From contig CALHZD010000065.1 in NCBI GenBank assembly GCA_938040985.1, positions 1 through 10,080 on the forward strand: 10,080 bases of DNA, given 5' to 3'. The notes beneath the pieces were generated by a model that saw only the letters and a list, made by a program, of their open reading frames with translations, made no database searches and had not been told where the DNA came from. This DNA comes from an uncultured Propionivibrio sp. Its GTDB lineage: Bacteria > Pseudomonadota > Gammaproteobacteria > Burkholderiales > Rhodocyclaceae. Below, in pieces: positions 1 to 6,361 of the stretch. How positions within the stretch are numbered: the stretch's first letter is position 1; each line of letters starts with the position of its first letter. The translations under genes and the position numbers were made by a program.

Positions 1-92
1 GCAAAGAAAGTCAGCGGGGCGCGCTGCCGCTCAGCGCAACGGCATCAAGAGAAGTCTCGTGGGTGGAGCCAGCGCCTACAGTCAAACAATCC
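1..92 (+). repeat. Dispersed repeat block L, copy 1 (left part cut by the window edge)
   Basis: This non-coding block recurs at 7981-8058 and 8611-8705. Bases 1-15 repeat the right arm of the hairpin at 8592-8625. From 16 onward the sequence (GGGGCGCGCTGCCGCTCA...) matches copy 2 nearly base for base until CAATCC at 87-92. In this copy and in copy 3 the block follows the hairpin arm directly; in all three a 40-bp-period array follows, so the order hairpin - L - array seems to be a unit. I cannot name the repeat. The part left of base 1 is missing, so the preceding large palindrome cannot be seen here. Confidence 0.8.
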
Positions 93-101
93 TTGTTTTT
101 A

Positions 102-361
102 GGTTCTTCCGGGTGCCTGCTCGTTAGCCCGTGTATTTAGGGCATTTCAGAAGGGCTGCCCGCCAGCCCTTTATTGATAAGGGTTCCAGAAGCACCTGCC
201 CGCAAACGCCCTATCCACGCGGGTTTCAGAGGGACGCTCCGAGAGCTTCATAGCGGCTCGACGTTGCCAAAAGACAAGGCGGCGAGCCGCAGGCAGTACG
301 AGTCGTACGGCAAGGCGAGCTAACGCCGTATTTTGGCAAAGGAAGCCGCTATAAACAGCGC
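102..361 (+). repeat. 40-bp-period degenerate tandem repeat, array I (interrupted by element A)
   Basis: Unit anchors (versions of GGGCATCTCC) lie at about 102, 140, 181 and 221, that is 38, 41 and 40 bp apart. The fourth unit is broken at about 250 by a palindromic element and resumes at 353 with ATAAACAGCGCCTACGG, which matches unit boundaries such as ATAAACAGAGCATCACCG at 7812. Each unit reads roughly anchor, then TGCCCGC, then AGCCC, then an AT-rich TTTATTTATA. The array reaches the stop codon of the 344-aa gene at 362-364. There are no constant repeats with unique spacers, so this is not CRISPR. Confidence 0.8.
250..352 (-). mobile_element. Correia-like palindromic element A (103 bp)
   Basis: This 103-bp element begins with ATAGCGGCT and ends with AGCCGCTAT. 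Its centre at 302 is a 13-nt palindrome, GTACGAGTCGTAC. Its reverse complement differs from element C (7672-7774) at only 9 of 103 positions, so the two are the same family in opposite orientations. From memory, the core (ACGGCGTTAGCTCGCC, GCCGTAC...GTACTG, CTGCGGCT, GCCTTGTC) matches the Neisseria Correia repeat-enclosed element, whose short form is also about 104-108 bp, but the termini differ (ATAGCGGCTT instead of TATAGTGGATT). It carries no gene, so it would be a non-autonomous MITE. It sits inside a 40-bp repeat unit, 9 bp beyond the stop codon of the 344-aa gene. Confidence 0.75.
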
Positions 362-1396
362 CTACGGGGTAACGATATACAACGCAGCTTCATCCGTTTC
401 CCGATTGGCGGCGACGATGATGTCCCGCCCCGCTTCGTTCAGCACATAGACGTTGCTGGGGCCGACGCCGGCTTCGATCAGTTCCGGCCTGAGCTTCGAC
501 GGGTTTGAGGGATCGGCGCGTACATAAAAAAGCTCCTGCCTGCCGCGCCGGCAGCCGCCGATAAAGACCGGGACGCCCGCCAGCCTTGCACCGACGACGA
601 CGTGATAAAACTCGGTCACTTCCGGATGCTCGAAAATTTTTCGGAAGCTGCCGTTGATCCGTTTGTAGATGCGGAAGTACGTGCCATGAAATGGCTCAAT
701 CGTGGCAAATTCCAGCTCGCCGTCACCGTCAATGTCGATCGCCGAAATATCGCTGATCGGCCAGTCCATGAACTGCGTGACGCGCCAGCCGCCCCCGTTG
801 CCATCCGGCGGCGCTACCTCGAACGCGCCTTCCCGGCCGGTCACCAGCCCCCGCACGCCGTCCGGCGTCACGAGGCGATAATAGCCATGATTCTGGGTGA
901 TCCCCTCTTTCAGCACTTCCAGCGTCAGCTTGCCGGGGCCGGTATATTCGCCGACCCAGATTTTTCCGGCGCTTGACCAGTCTTCGACCGATGCTTTCCG
1001 CGTCGCCAGCGTACAGGCGATGAAATAGTGGCGATCGCCCACGCTCAGGAGATCAAAACGATGCACATAAGGCAAATGCACCAGATCGGTCACCCTGTAT
1101 CCGCACGCGCCGTCAGGGCGCACATGCACGACCTTGGCCTCTTCCCAGTCGAACATGCGATAGAACTTCTGCACGGCGAGAAATTCACCGCGCGTTCCGG
1201 GAATGGGTACGATCGCCATCGTTCCGCCCGGTCCGTCCCAGACGGTGTGCGATTCAACATAGTCGGGGCCCCGCCAGGCCAGGCAAGGGGCATCGCCTTC
1301 GGAGGCCAGCAGAATACGGCGTTCGCCGTCGATCACAATACTGTTGGCAGCGTAGCATTTGGGCAGAATCGCCAGATGACGCTTTTCAATATTCAT
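362..1396 (-). CDS. Conserved hypothetical protein, probable beta-propeller with FG-GAP/VCBS-like repeat (344 aa)
   Basis: The function is not recognised. The 344-aa product is rich in short beta-strand-like segments separated by turns, as in a propeller. At about residues 217-228 it has DIDGDGELEFAT, the Asp-rich calcium-binding loop typical of FG-GAP/VCBS blades. Other conserved-looking motifs are FHGTYFRIYKR, GGCRRGRQELFYV, GVGPSNVYV and AANRETDEAALYIV near the C-terminus. I see no signal peptide or membrane segment, so it is probably cytoplasmic, which is unusual for FG-GAP proteins. The start at 1396 is supported by GGAG at 1405-1408, 8 nt upstream. The nearest same-strand gene (a TRAP binding protein) ends about 300 bp upstream, so an operon is not evident. 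I have an unverified impression of similar proteins in Firmicutes, which would fit transfer. Confidence 0.8.
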   Translation of the reverse strand: MNIEKRHLAILPKCYAANSIVIDGERRILLASEGDAPCLAWRGPDYVESHTVWDGPGGTMAIVPIPGTRGEFLAVQKFYRMFDWEEAKVVHVRPDGACGYRVTDLVHLPYVHRFDLLSVGDRHYFIACTLATRKASVEDWSSAGKIWVGEYTGPGKLTLEVLKEGITQNHGYYRLVTPDGVRGLVTGREGAFEVAPPDGNGGGWRVTQFMDWPISDISAIDIDGDGELEFATIEPFHGTYFRIYKRINGSFRKIFEHPEVTEFYHVVVGARLAGVPVFIGGCRRGRQELFYVRADPSNPSKLRPELIEAGVGPSNVYVLNEAGRDIIVAANRETDEAALYIVTP

Positions 1397-1404
1397 TGCT
1401 CAAT

Positions 1405-1408
1405 CTCC
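1405..1408 (-). promoter_or_regulatory. Ribosome binding site of the 344-aa gene
   Basis: GGAG on the minus strand, 8 nt before the ATG at 1396-1394. It supports this start. The rest of the gap 1397-1694 shows no credible gene: the only open frame, on the minus strand at 1400-1609, has no recognisable content. Confidence 0.5.
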
Positions 1409-1694
1409 AGAATTGCCGTGCCATTGACAGGTATCGCAGGCAAAAACATAAAAGCCATACTGCGACGATGCCTGTAATCGGCACGGCCTCAAAATCAGCA
1501 AGATCGCAAGATCCGCCGGTGCGCCATCGATACGCCGCCTGACATACCGTTCAATACGCGCTTCGGCACCCGCCTTCGACGCATGCAGCCGATTGCCCGC
1601 TTGCATCAAAGACGGTGGCCCATCATTGCCGAAGCGCGCATCCGCCAGAAATCAACACAAAATTTCATGAATGGCGCACCATGATGCCCACGGA

Positions 1695-2708
1695 TCAGTT
1701 GCCGCGAATTTTTTTGAGTTCGCCAAAAACCAGATCGGACACTTCCTTGTTATAGGTCGCCAGGTTTTTCTCGTAAACCGGCTTGACCTTTTCCATCATT
1801 TTTTCGCGTTCCTGCTTGTCCAGATCGCTCACGACCATGCCCTGCCGCTTGAGGGAGACCAGCGCCTTGTCATCAAGCGTTTTGTTGGCCTCACGCTGAA
1901 CCTTGCGCGCCGCAATGGCGGCTTCGCGCAGCGCGGCCTGTTCATCCGCGCTCAGTTTGTCCCAAAGCGGCTTGCTGTACAGGATCAGCCACGGCGTATA
2001 GGCATGGCGCGAGGTTGTCAGGTACTTCTGCACCTCGAACATCTTATTGGTTTCAATGTCGATGTAAGGATTTTCCTGCCCGTCGACCGCTCTCATTTCC
2101 AGTGCGGTATAAAGTTCCTGCTTGGGCATCGGAACGGGGTTGGCCTTCCATTCACGAAATGCGTCGATGAAAATATTGTTCTGCATCACGCGGATTTTCA
2201 GCCCATCCAGGTCTTCGAGCTTGCCAACCGGGCGCTTGCTGTTCGTCAGGTTGCGAAAGCCGTTTTCCCAATAGGCGAGATTAACCAGGCCAAATTCTTC
2301 CAGCCGTTTATTGAAGTAATCGCCCGCTGGGCCGTCCAGCACGGCGTAGGCCTCTTTTTCATTGGCAAACAGGAAGGGCAAATCAAAAATGCCCAATTCT
2401 TTAATCATGCCCGCCAGCGGAGAACTTGAGGTGATGACCATTTCCTGGGTGCCGCTGCGCAATGCCTGAACCGCCTGGTTGTCTCCGCCCAGGATACCGC
2501 TGTAATAACCTGTCAGTTTCATTTTGCCGCCCGATTTGGCGTTCAGCACTTCCTGCATCTTTTTAACGCCAACGGATACCGGATTTTCCTCCGGCACGCC
2601 CGCCGAAATGCGGATTTTCCGGTCAGCAAATTGCGCTAGGGAGAGTGACGAAAAAAAGGCGAAGAAAAACGCCAGCAAGGTCGACATCATACGTTTGCGA
2701 GTCATCAT
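1695..2708 (-). CDS. TRAP transporter substrate-binding protein, DctP family
   Basis: This is a periplasmic extracytoplasmic solute receptor of the DctP family, which captures a small carboxylate-type ligand and delivers it to DctQ/DctM membrane subunits. Residues 1-25 form a signal peptide: MMTRKRMM, then a Phe-rich hydrophobic core, then SLSLA before Gln26. The mature protein has family hallmarks: KIRISAGVPEENP, the stretch around LRSGTQEMVI (83-92), IFDLPFLF (107-114), LDGLKIRVM (167-175) with the Arg (R173) that usually binds the ligand carboxylate, then PMPKQELYTALEMRAVDGQENP. The length of 337 aa is normal. The start has a strong Shine-Dalgarno at 2714-2722. No dctQ or dctM lies beside it: the flanking genes are an unrelated hypothetical and pilJ, so it is an orphan here. 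The ligand cannot be told from sequence. Confidence 0.93.
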   Translation of the reverse strand: MMTRKRMMSTLLAFFFAFFSSLSLAQFADRKIRISAGVPEENPVSVGVKKMQEVLNAKSGGKMKLTGYYSGILGGDNQAVQALRSGTQEMVITSSSPLAGMIKELGIFDLPFLFANEKEAYAVLDGPAGDYFNKRLEEFGLVNLAYWENGFRNLTNSKRPVGKLEDLDGLKIRVMQNNIFIDAFREWKANPVPMPKQELYTALEMRAVDGQENPYIDIETNKMFEVQKYLTTSRHAYTPWLILYSKPLWDKLSADEQAALREAAIAARKVQREANKTLDDKALVSLKRQGMVVSDLDKQEREKMMEKVKPVYEKNLATYNKEVSDLVFGELKKIRGN

Positions 2709-2713
2709 GAAAA

Positions 2714-2722
2714 CCTCCTCCT
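2714..2722 (-). promoter_or_regulatory. Strong Shine-Dalgarno of the DctP gene
   Basis: AGGAGGAGG on the minus strand ends 5 nt before the ATG at 2708. A second in-frame ATG follows at once, so spacing is 5 or 8 nt depending on which is used. Both give essentially the same signal peptide. Confidence 0.75.
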
Positions 2723-3180
2723 ATTGTTAAGCACAGGCCATACATCGGAAAGATTGCTCCATCGCCCGCCCGTCCACGGTTGAGCGTCAATGAGCACTGG
2801 GACAAACGATGGTCGCGATTTGAATCCTAGGCCAACCAAAGGTGTATGTACAACTGTTTTTATTGATCGACCACTGCCGGTTTCAGGATAGCCAAACGCC
2901 TAAATAGCAGTCATGGCCAGCATGGCTTTGCCATACGCGGGTCAGGTCTGCAAGAGCGCACTTCATCGCCCTTTTCCACGCATTCAACTTTATGACCGGC
3001 GCTTGATACCTGGCGCACTTCAGACATCGCTGACCCGGCCGTTTAACCTTGCAAAAAACAAATCCGCCTTTTCCGCCCCGTTATGGCGTTGCCGGATCGC
3101 CTACAAAACGGCCAAGGCGTTAGCTCGGACAGAATCTGAAAAGGAACTCGCGCGCAAAAACGAAATTTCAGGCAGAAGAC
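2723..3180. other. Intergenic region between the DctP gene and the pilJ terminator
   Basis: This is about 460 bp with no credible gene. The only long open frame (plus strand, 2913-3347) runs through the pilJ terminator and into the pilJ coding region and has a composition unlike a real protein. The DctP promoter must lie here, but I see no strong -35/-10 pair on the minus strand. The clearest feature is the small palindrome at 2843-2852. The 12-mer GGCGTTAGCTCG at 3116-3127 is identical to part of the Correia-like core, but nothing around it extends the match. Confidence 0.5.
2843..2852. promoter_or_regulatory. Possible operator: TGTA-N2-TACA palindrome
   Basis: TGTATGTACA is a perfect 4+4 inverted repeat about 135 bp upstream of the DctP start. 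On the minus strand it reads TTGTACATACACC, resembling the TTGTAnnAC-type sites bound by some GntR-family regulators, which often control TRAP uptake genes. A very weak promoter (TTGTAC, 18-nt spacer, TAGGAT) overlaps it. No regulator gene is nearby, so this is only a suggestion. Confidence 0.25.
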
Positions 3181-3206
3181 AAAAAAAAGGCCGCCCGCAG
3201 GCGGCC
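3181..3206 (-). terminator. Rho-independent terminator of pilJ
   Basis: Read on the minus strand, a perfect 7-bp stem GGCCGCC/GGCGGCC with a 4-nt loop (3189-3206) is followed directly by eight T residues (3188-3181). It lies about 30 bp after the pilJ stop codon and should end that transcript, separating pilJ from the DctP gene. Confidence 0.93.
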
Positions 3207-3236
3207 CGTAAAATCACGCAGAGAAAACCCTTGGCC

Positions 3237-5411
3237 TCATACCTTGAAACGCGCCACCGCGCTCTTCAGGCCAGCAGCAAAACCGGCCAGCTGAGCAATC
3301 GCCTCGGCCGAAGAACGAGTCCCCCGCATCGTCTGCTCAGTAATTGAGAGAATATCGCGCATGGACGCATTGACACGCTCGGCCAGCAGACTCTGGTCTT
3401 CCGTCTCGTGCGTAATCGACTCGATGAGGCGCGCCAGTTCGTGCGAAATCCGGCCAATTTCCGATAGCACAGAACCCGCAGCGTCGGAAAGTTTCGCGCC
3501 CTCAACCACACCCTGCGTCGAAAGTTCCATTGCAGCCACGGCGTCCTGCGTATCGGACTGAATGGTTTTAACAATGGCGGCAATCTGTTTGGTCGCCTCG
3601 CCCGAGCGCTCGGCCAGACGCTGCACTTCCTCGGCAACGACGGAGAAGCCGCGCCCGGCCTCTCCCGCCGCCGCCGCCTGAATCGCGGCGTTCAACGCCA
3701 AAACGTTGGTCTGTTCGGTAATGTCCGAGATCAGCTCGACGATTTCGCCGATTTCCTGCGAAGACTCGCCCAGACGCTTGATCCGCTTCGAGGTCTCCTG
3801 GATCTGCTCCCGAATCTCGTTCATGCCCCGGATCTGGTTATTGACCGCGACCACGCCACGCTCGGCAGCCGATAGCGAAGCCTGCGCAACCTTCGATGAC
3901 CGTGTCGCTGACCCGGCCACGCCCTGTACAGACTGCACGATCATGCGCACGGCCTGGTTGGTGTTTTCAATTTCTTCGGACTGCTTTCCTGCTGCGCGCA
4001 ACAGTTGATCCGAGACCTCGTGTGCTCTTCCGCTGACCAGCGTCACCTGTTCGGCAGAACGGTTGATTTCCAGAATCAGCGAGCGCAATTCATCGACCGT
4101 ATAGTTGATCGAGTCGGCAATGGCCCCGGTCAGATCCTCCGTCACCATGGCACGCATGGTGAGATTACCGTCGGCAATACCCTCCATTTCCGTCAACAAA
4201 CGCAAAATGGCAGCCTGGTTTTTTTGGCTTTCGGTCTCCGATTGCTGGTGCTTTTGCTGGGATTCCTGATTAAGAACGCGCACCAGGCAATAGAGCGTCA
4301 GCAAGCCGACGATAGCCAGCACAAACAAAAATGAGCCGAGTGTCGCCACATGCCCGCGGTTACTATAAAAACTGGCCAACTCACCGATGATATCCGCTAC
4401 CGAACGGGAATCCTGAACCAGCAGACGATTGGCGAGATAAGCATTATCCAGCGCCGCGCTTGAAGTACGCAGCTCTGCGGTAATTTTCGACAGCGGGTTC
4501 GCCATCCGTTCAAGCATGGCAAGTGCATTCAATAGTGCGGGAGAACGAAAAGGCGGTACCCCCGCGGAGGTATCGCCCTCCTTCAAGGCTCTGACAACTT
4601 GCAGCCACTTTCTGACATCCCGTTCCAGCACGGCATACTCGGCGCGCGCCGAGACATTGCCGGAGGGCAGCAGACTGACCACCTTTGACATACGCGAATA
4701 CAGCGGCCCTAACTGCCCGAAATAGCTGACGGCGCGCTTGTCTTCCTCATAAATCGACAAGTCGCGGCTCATGGTCGCAATGAGTTTTTCCACCTCACTA
4801 TCATTTTTTACGACTTCCGAAATGTCCTGGGCAATATCGACCAGTTGTTTTCTTTGCTCCAGCACATGCTGCATATTGGCCCGATTGGCTTCGCCAAAGT
4901 TATCGCGCCACAGAGTTTGCAGCCGGGAAAGAATATTGGCCTTCTCTCGCGTATTGTTCAGCCACAAAGCGCTCTCGTTTTCTACCGCCAATATATTGGA
5001 TCTGAACCGCTCCATATATTCATTGACATCATCAAAGCCGCGTTCATCACCATTCATGCCGGCATTTGAAGCAATCACCATGCGCTGGGACAGCATCTGC
5101 ATTTCCGTAACGGTCGAATGCATCTTCGCATCGTGTCCGAGAAAGAGAAAAGTCACGATAAAAAATATAAAAAAGAGCGCGCCGATCACCGCGGCCGAAA
5201 CGAACAGTATTTTCTTCTGCTTCGGATAAGGATATTTTCCAATGACCGGTAAGGGTCTTTCCTGAGCAGCCTCCCCTGTCGGGCCAGCGCGCCGCCCGGA
5301 GGCGGAAGCTGGATCGGCGGCATTTACTCTTCTGTTTCTCTTGAAATCCGCCGCCTGTATATCCTCGTCTTTTTTGGCAAATAGCGCTTTCTTTATATTC
5401 AGGAAAGCCAT
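3237..5411 (-). CDS. pilJ: Type IV pilus methyl-accepting chemotaxis protein PilJ
   Basis: This is an inner-membrane chemoreceptor of the Pil-Chp type, which in Pseudomonas signals to a CheA-like kinase (ChpA) to control twitching motility and surface sensing. The frame is open from 5444, but AAGGAGGAA at 5423-5415 just upstream of the ATG at 5411 decides the start and gives 724 aa. Layout: charged cytoplasmic N-terminus with LPVIGKYP (1-66), TM1 about 67-91, periplasmic region with PilJ-type helices (92-352), TM2 about 354-379, HAMP-like linker about 400-445, and the MCP signalling domain to the end. The hairpin tip is [19 protein letters not shown] (566-584) followed by [11 protein letters not shown] (586-596). 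There is no NWETF-type C-terminal tether (it ends ARFKV). Unusually, pilG/H/I and chpA are not adjacent: upstream is a divergent pair and downstream a strong terminator. It could be a second pilJ paralogue. Confidence 0.92.
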   Translation of the reverse strand: MAFLNIKKALFAKKDEDIQAADFKRNRRVNAADPASASGRRAGPTGEAAQERPLPVIGKYPYPKQKKILFVSAAVIGALFFIFFIVTFLFLGHDAKMHSTVTEMQMLSQRMVIASNAGMNGDERGFDDVNEYMERFRSNILAVENESALWLNNTREKANILSRLQTLWRDNFGEANRANMQHVLEQRKQLVDIAQDISEVVKNDSEVEKLIATMSRDLSIYEEDKRAVSYFGQLGPLYSRMSKVVSLLPSGNVSARAEYAVLERDVRKWLQVVRALKEGDTSAGVPPFRSPALLNALAMLERMANPLSKITAELRTSSAALDNAYLANRLLVQDSRSVADIIGELASFYSNRGHVATLGSFLFVLAIVGLLTLYCLVRVLNQESQQKHQQSETESQKNQAAILRLLTEMEGIADGNLTMRAMVTEDLTGAIADSINYTVDELRSLILEINRSAEQVTLVSGRAHEVSDQLLRAAGKQSEEIENTNQAVRMIVQSVQGVAGSATRSSKVAQASLSAAERGVVAVNNQIRGMNEIREQIQETSKRIKRLGESSQEIGEIVELISDITEQTNVLALNAAIQAAAAGEAGRGFSVVAEEVQRLAERSGEATKQIAAIVKTIQSDTQDAVAAMELSTQGVVEGAKLSDAAGSVLSEIGRISHELARLIESITHETEDQSLLAERVNASMRDILSITEQTMRGTRSSAEAIAQLAGFAAGLKSAVARFKV

Positions 5412-5414
5412 TAA

Positions 5415-5423
5415 TTCCTCCTT
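5415..5423 (-). promoter_or_regulatory. Shine-Dalgarno that sets the pilJ start
   Basis: AAGGAGGAA on the minus strand, with the AGGAGG core 5 nt before the ATG at 5411. The upstream in-frame ATG at 5444 has no such site, so the first 11 codons of the longer frame are rejected. Confidence 0.85.
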
Positions 5424-5588
5424 GCCGGCAAAATTATGCGGCACTGTTCTCTACTTGAATAGTGATTCATTTAAACGATTCGTGCGGCCTGATGCGCTCG
5501 TCGTAGCTTGGGCGGCTTCGCGCTTTTTGCCCTGGCGCCTCGGGCAAGTGAAACGACTTTGACGGAATGACGCCCCATGAGTTCCGCA

Positions 5589-5617
5589 AGTATGTTCGAC
5601 CTGAACAGCACTGTCAA
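5589..5617 (-). promoter_or_regulatory. Candidate sigma-70 promoter of pilJ
   Basis: On the minus strand, a perfect -35 TTGACA (5617-5612), a 17-nt spacer, and -10 CATACT (5594-5589; 4 of 6 matches). Transcription would start near 5582, leaving a leader of about 170 nt before the pilJ ATG. This is a consensus match only. Confidence 0.5.
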
Positions 5618-5642
5618 ATAGTATTGTATAAACAAACATCAA

Positions 5643-5671
5643 TCGACTGTTCCTACAGTAATTGCTGTAAT
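5643..5671 (+). promoter_or_regulatory. Candidate sigma-70 promoter of the DOMON-like/namZ operon
   Basis: On the plus strand, -35 TCGACT (4 of 6 matches, 5643-5648), a 17-nt spacer and -10 TGTAAT (5 of 6, 5666-5671). The start would be near 5678, about 66 nt before the ATG at 5744. This argues against the upstream in-frame ATG at 5567, which would lie ahead of the promoter. Confidence 0.45.
5654..5669. promoter_or_regulatory. Possible operator palindrome in the divergent promoter region
   Basis: TACAG-TAATTG-CTGTA is an inverted repeat with 5-bp arms around a near-symmetric AATT centre (14 of 16 positions symmetric). It lies between the -35 and -10 of the candidate plus-strand promoter and overlaps its -10. 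A bound protein could block that promoter and perhaps affect divergent pilJ transcription. The regulator is unknown. Confidence 0.35.
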
Positions 5672-5743
5672 GTCAAACTGTTTTCGGCAGCAAGACAGAT
5701 TAAAATCTCCGCCGGAAAAATTCGCTTCCAAACGGCATTTCCT

Positions 5744-6361
5744 ATGCAACCTATGCAAATCCCGCTCCACTGCCATCCTACAACGCCCGATCCGTCCGTT
5801 CAATCACTGACGGCCTCGGCAAAATATGCAGCGAACGGCGAACTGCATTTTTCATTCGACCTATCTGGCGATCTGTCAGCCATGCAAATTCCCTCCGCCG
5901 GGCCGAGCATACGCGCCGATCATCTTTGGCAACATACCTGTTTCGAGGCTTTCATTTCAGCGGCAGGGGAAACCGCTTACCATGAGTTCAACTTCTCTCC
6001 GGACGGCCGCTGGGCGGTCTATGCCTTTACCGCTTACCGCCAGCCGGACAGGGCAACGAATAGGGCGAACCCGCCGGCGCCGGAAATTACGCTGCGCACC
6101 TTGCCGAATTGCCTGCAACTGAGCGCCATCCTACAGCCTGGCCTGCTGCCCTCCGGGCTGTGCGGCAAAACGCTGGCTATTGGCTTGAGTGCCATCGTCG
6201 AAACCCGCGCCGATAGGCGCACGCCGGGCATCCCCTCATTGAGTTACTGGGCGCTGCGCCATGCCGCCGAACGCCCTGATTTTCACGACCGCCGCGCTTT
6301 GGCTCTCAGGCTGGCGCCTTCCTCCGCATTTTCCGCGAGACACGAAAATACCGCACCATGA
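5744..6361 (+). CDS. DOMON-like domain protein (205 aa)
   Basis: This small beta-sandwich protein belongs to the DOMON-like family that databases label murB-like. Family motifs are clear: LWQHTCFEAF (61-70), YHEFNFSPDGRWAVYAF (79-95) and, near the C-terminus, SLSYWALRHAAERPDFHDRRA (about 165-185). DOMON folds bind heme or sugars, but no biochemical role is established for this subgroup that I know of. I place the start at 5744 (alternative ATG at 5753) because homologous sequence begins with IPLHCHPTTPDPSV and because a promoter candidate lies just upstream. The in-frame ATG at 5567 adds 59 non-conserved residues. No good Shine-Dalgarno is seen. There is no signal peptide, so it is probably cytoplasmic. 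The stop overlaps the next start (ATGA at 6358-6361), suggesting coupled translation with the NamZ gene. Confidence 0.85.
   Translation: MQPMQIPLHCHPTTPDPSVQSLTASAKYAANGELHFSFDLSGDLSAMQIPSAGPSIRADHLWQHTCFEAFISAAGETAYHEFNFSPDGRWAVYAFTAYRQPDRATNRANPPAPEITLRTLPNCLQLSAILQPGLLPSGLCGKTLAIGLSAIVETRADRRTPGIPSLSYWALRHAAERPDFHDRRALALRLAPSSAFSARHENTAP

Noticed and set aside
1400..1609. Small gene of 69 codons on the minus strand upstream of the 344-aa gene
   Set aside because: No recognisable domain, no clear Shine-Dalgarno, and composition typical of non-coding DNA here.
1671..2429. Open frame of 252 codons on the plus strand
   Set aside because: It is a shadow on the opposite strand of the well-supported DctP gene.
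3116..3127. Relic of a Correia-like element
   Set aside because: Only a 12-base match to the core; flanking bases show none of the termini or the central palindrome.
2913..3347. Open frame of 144 codons on the plus strand
   Set aside because: It runs through the pilJ terminator and into the pilJ signalling domain; the product is basic, low in conserved features, and has no Shine-Dalgarno.
5412..5444. Longer pilJ start at 5444
   Set aside because: The strong Shine-Dalgarno at 5415-5423 lies inside this stretch and points to the ATG at 5411.
5567..5743. N-terminal extension of the DOMON-like protein from an ATG at 5567
   Set aside because: The 59 extra residues are Cys- and Lys-rich without family similarity, and the candidate promoter lies downstream of that ATG.
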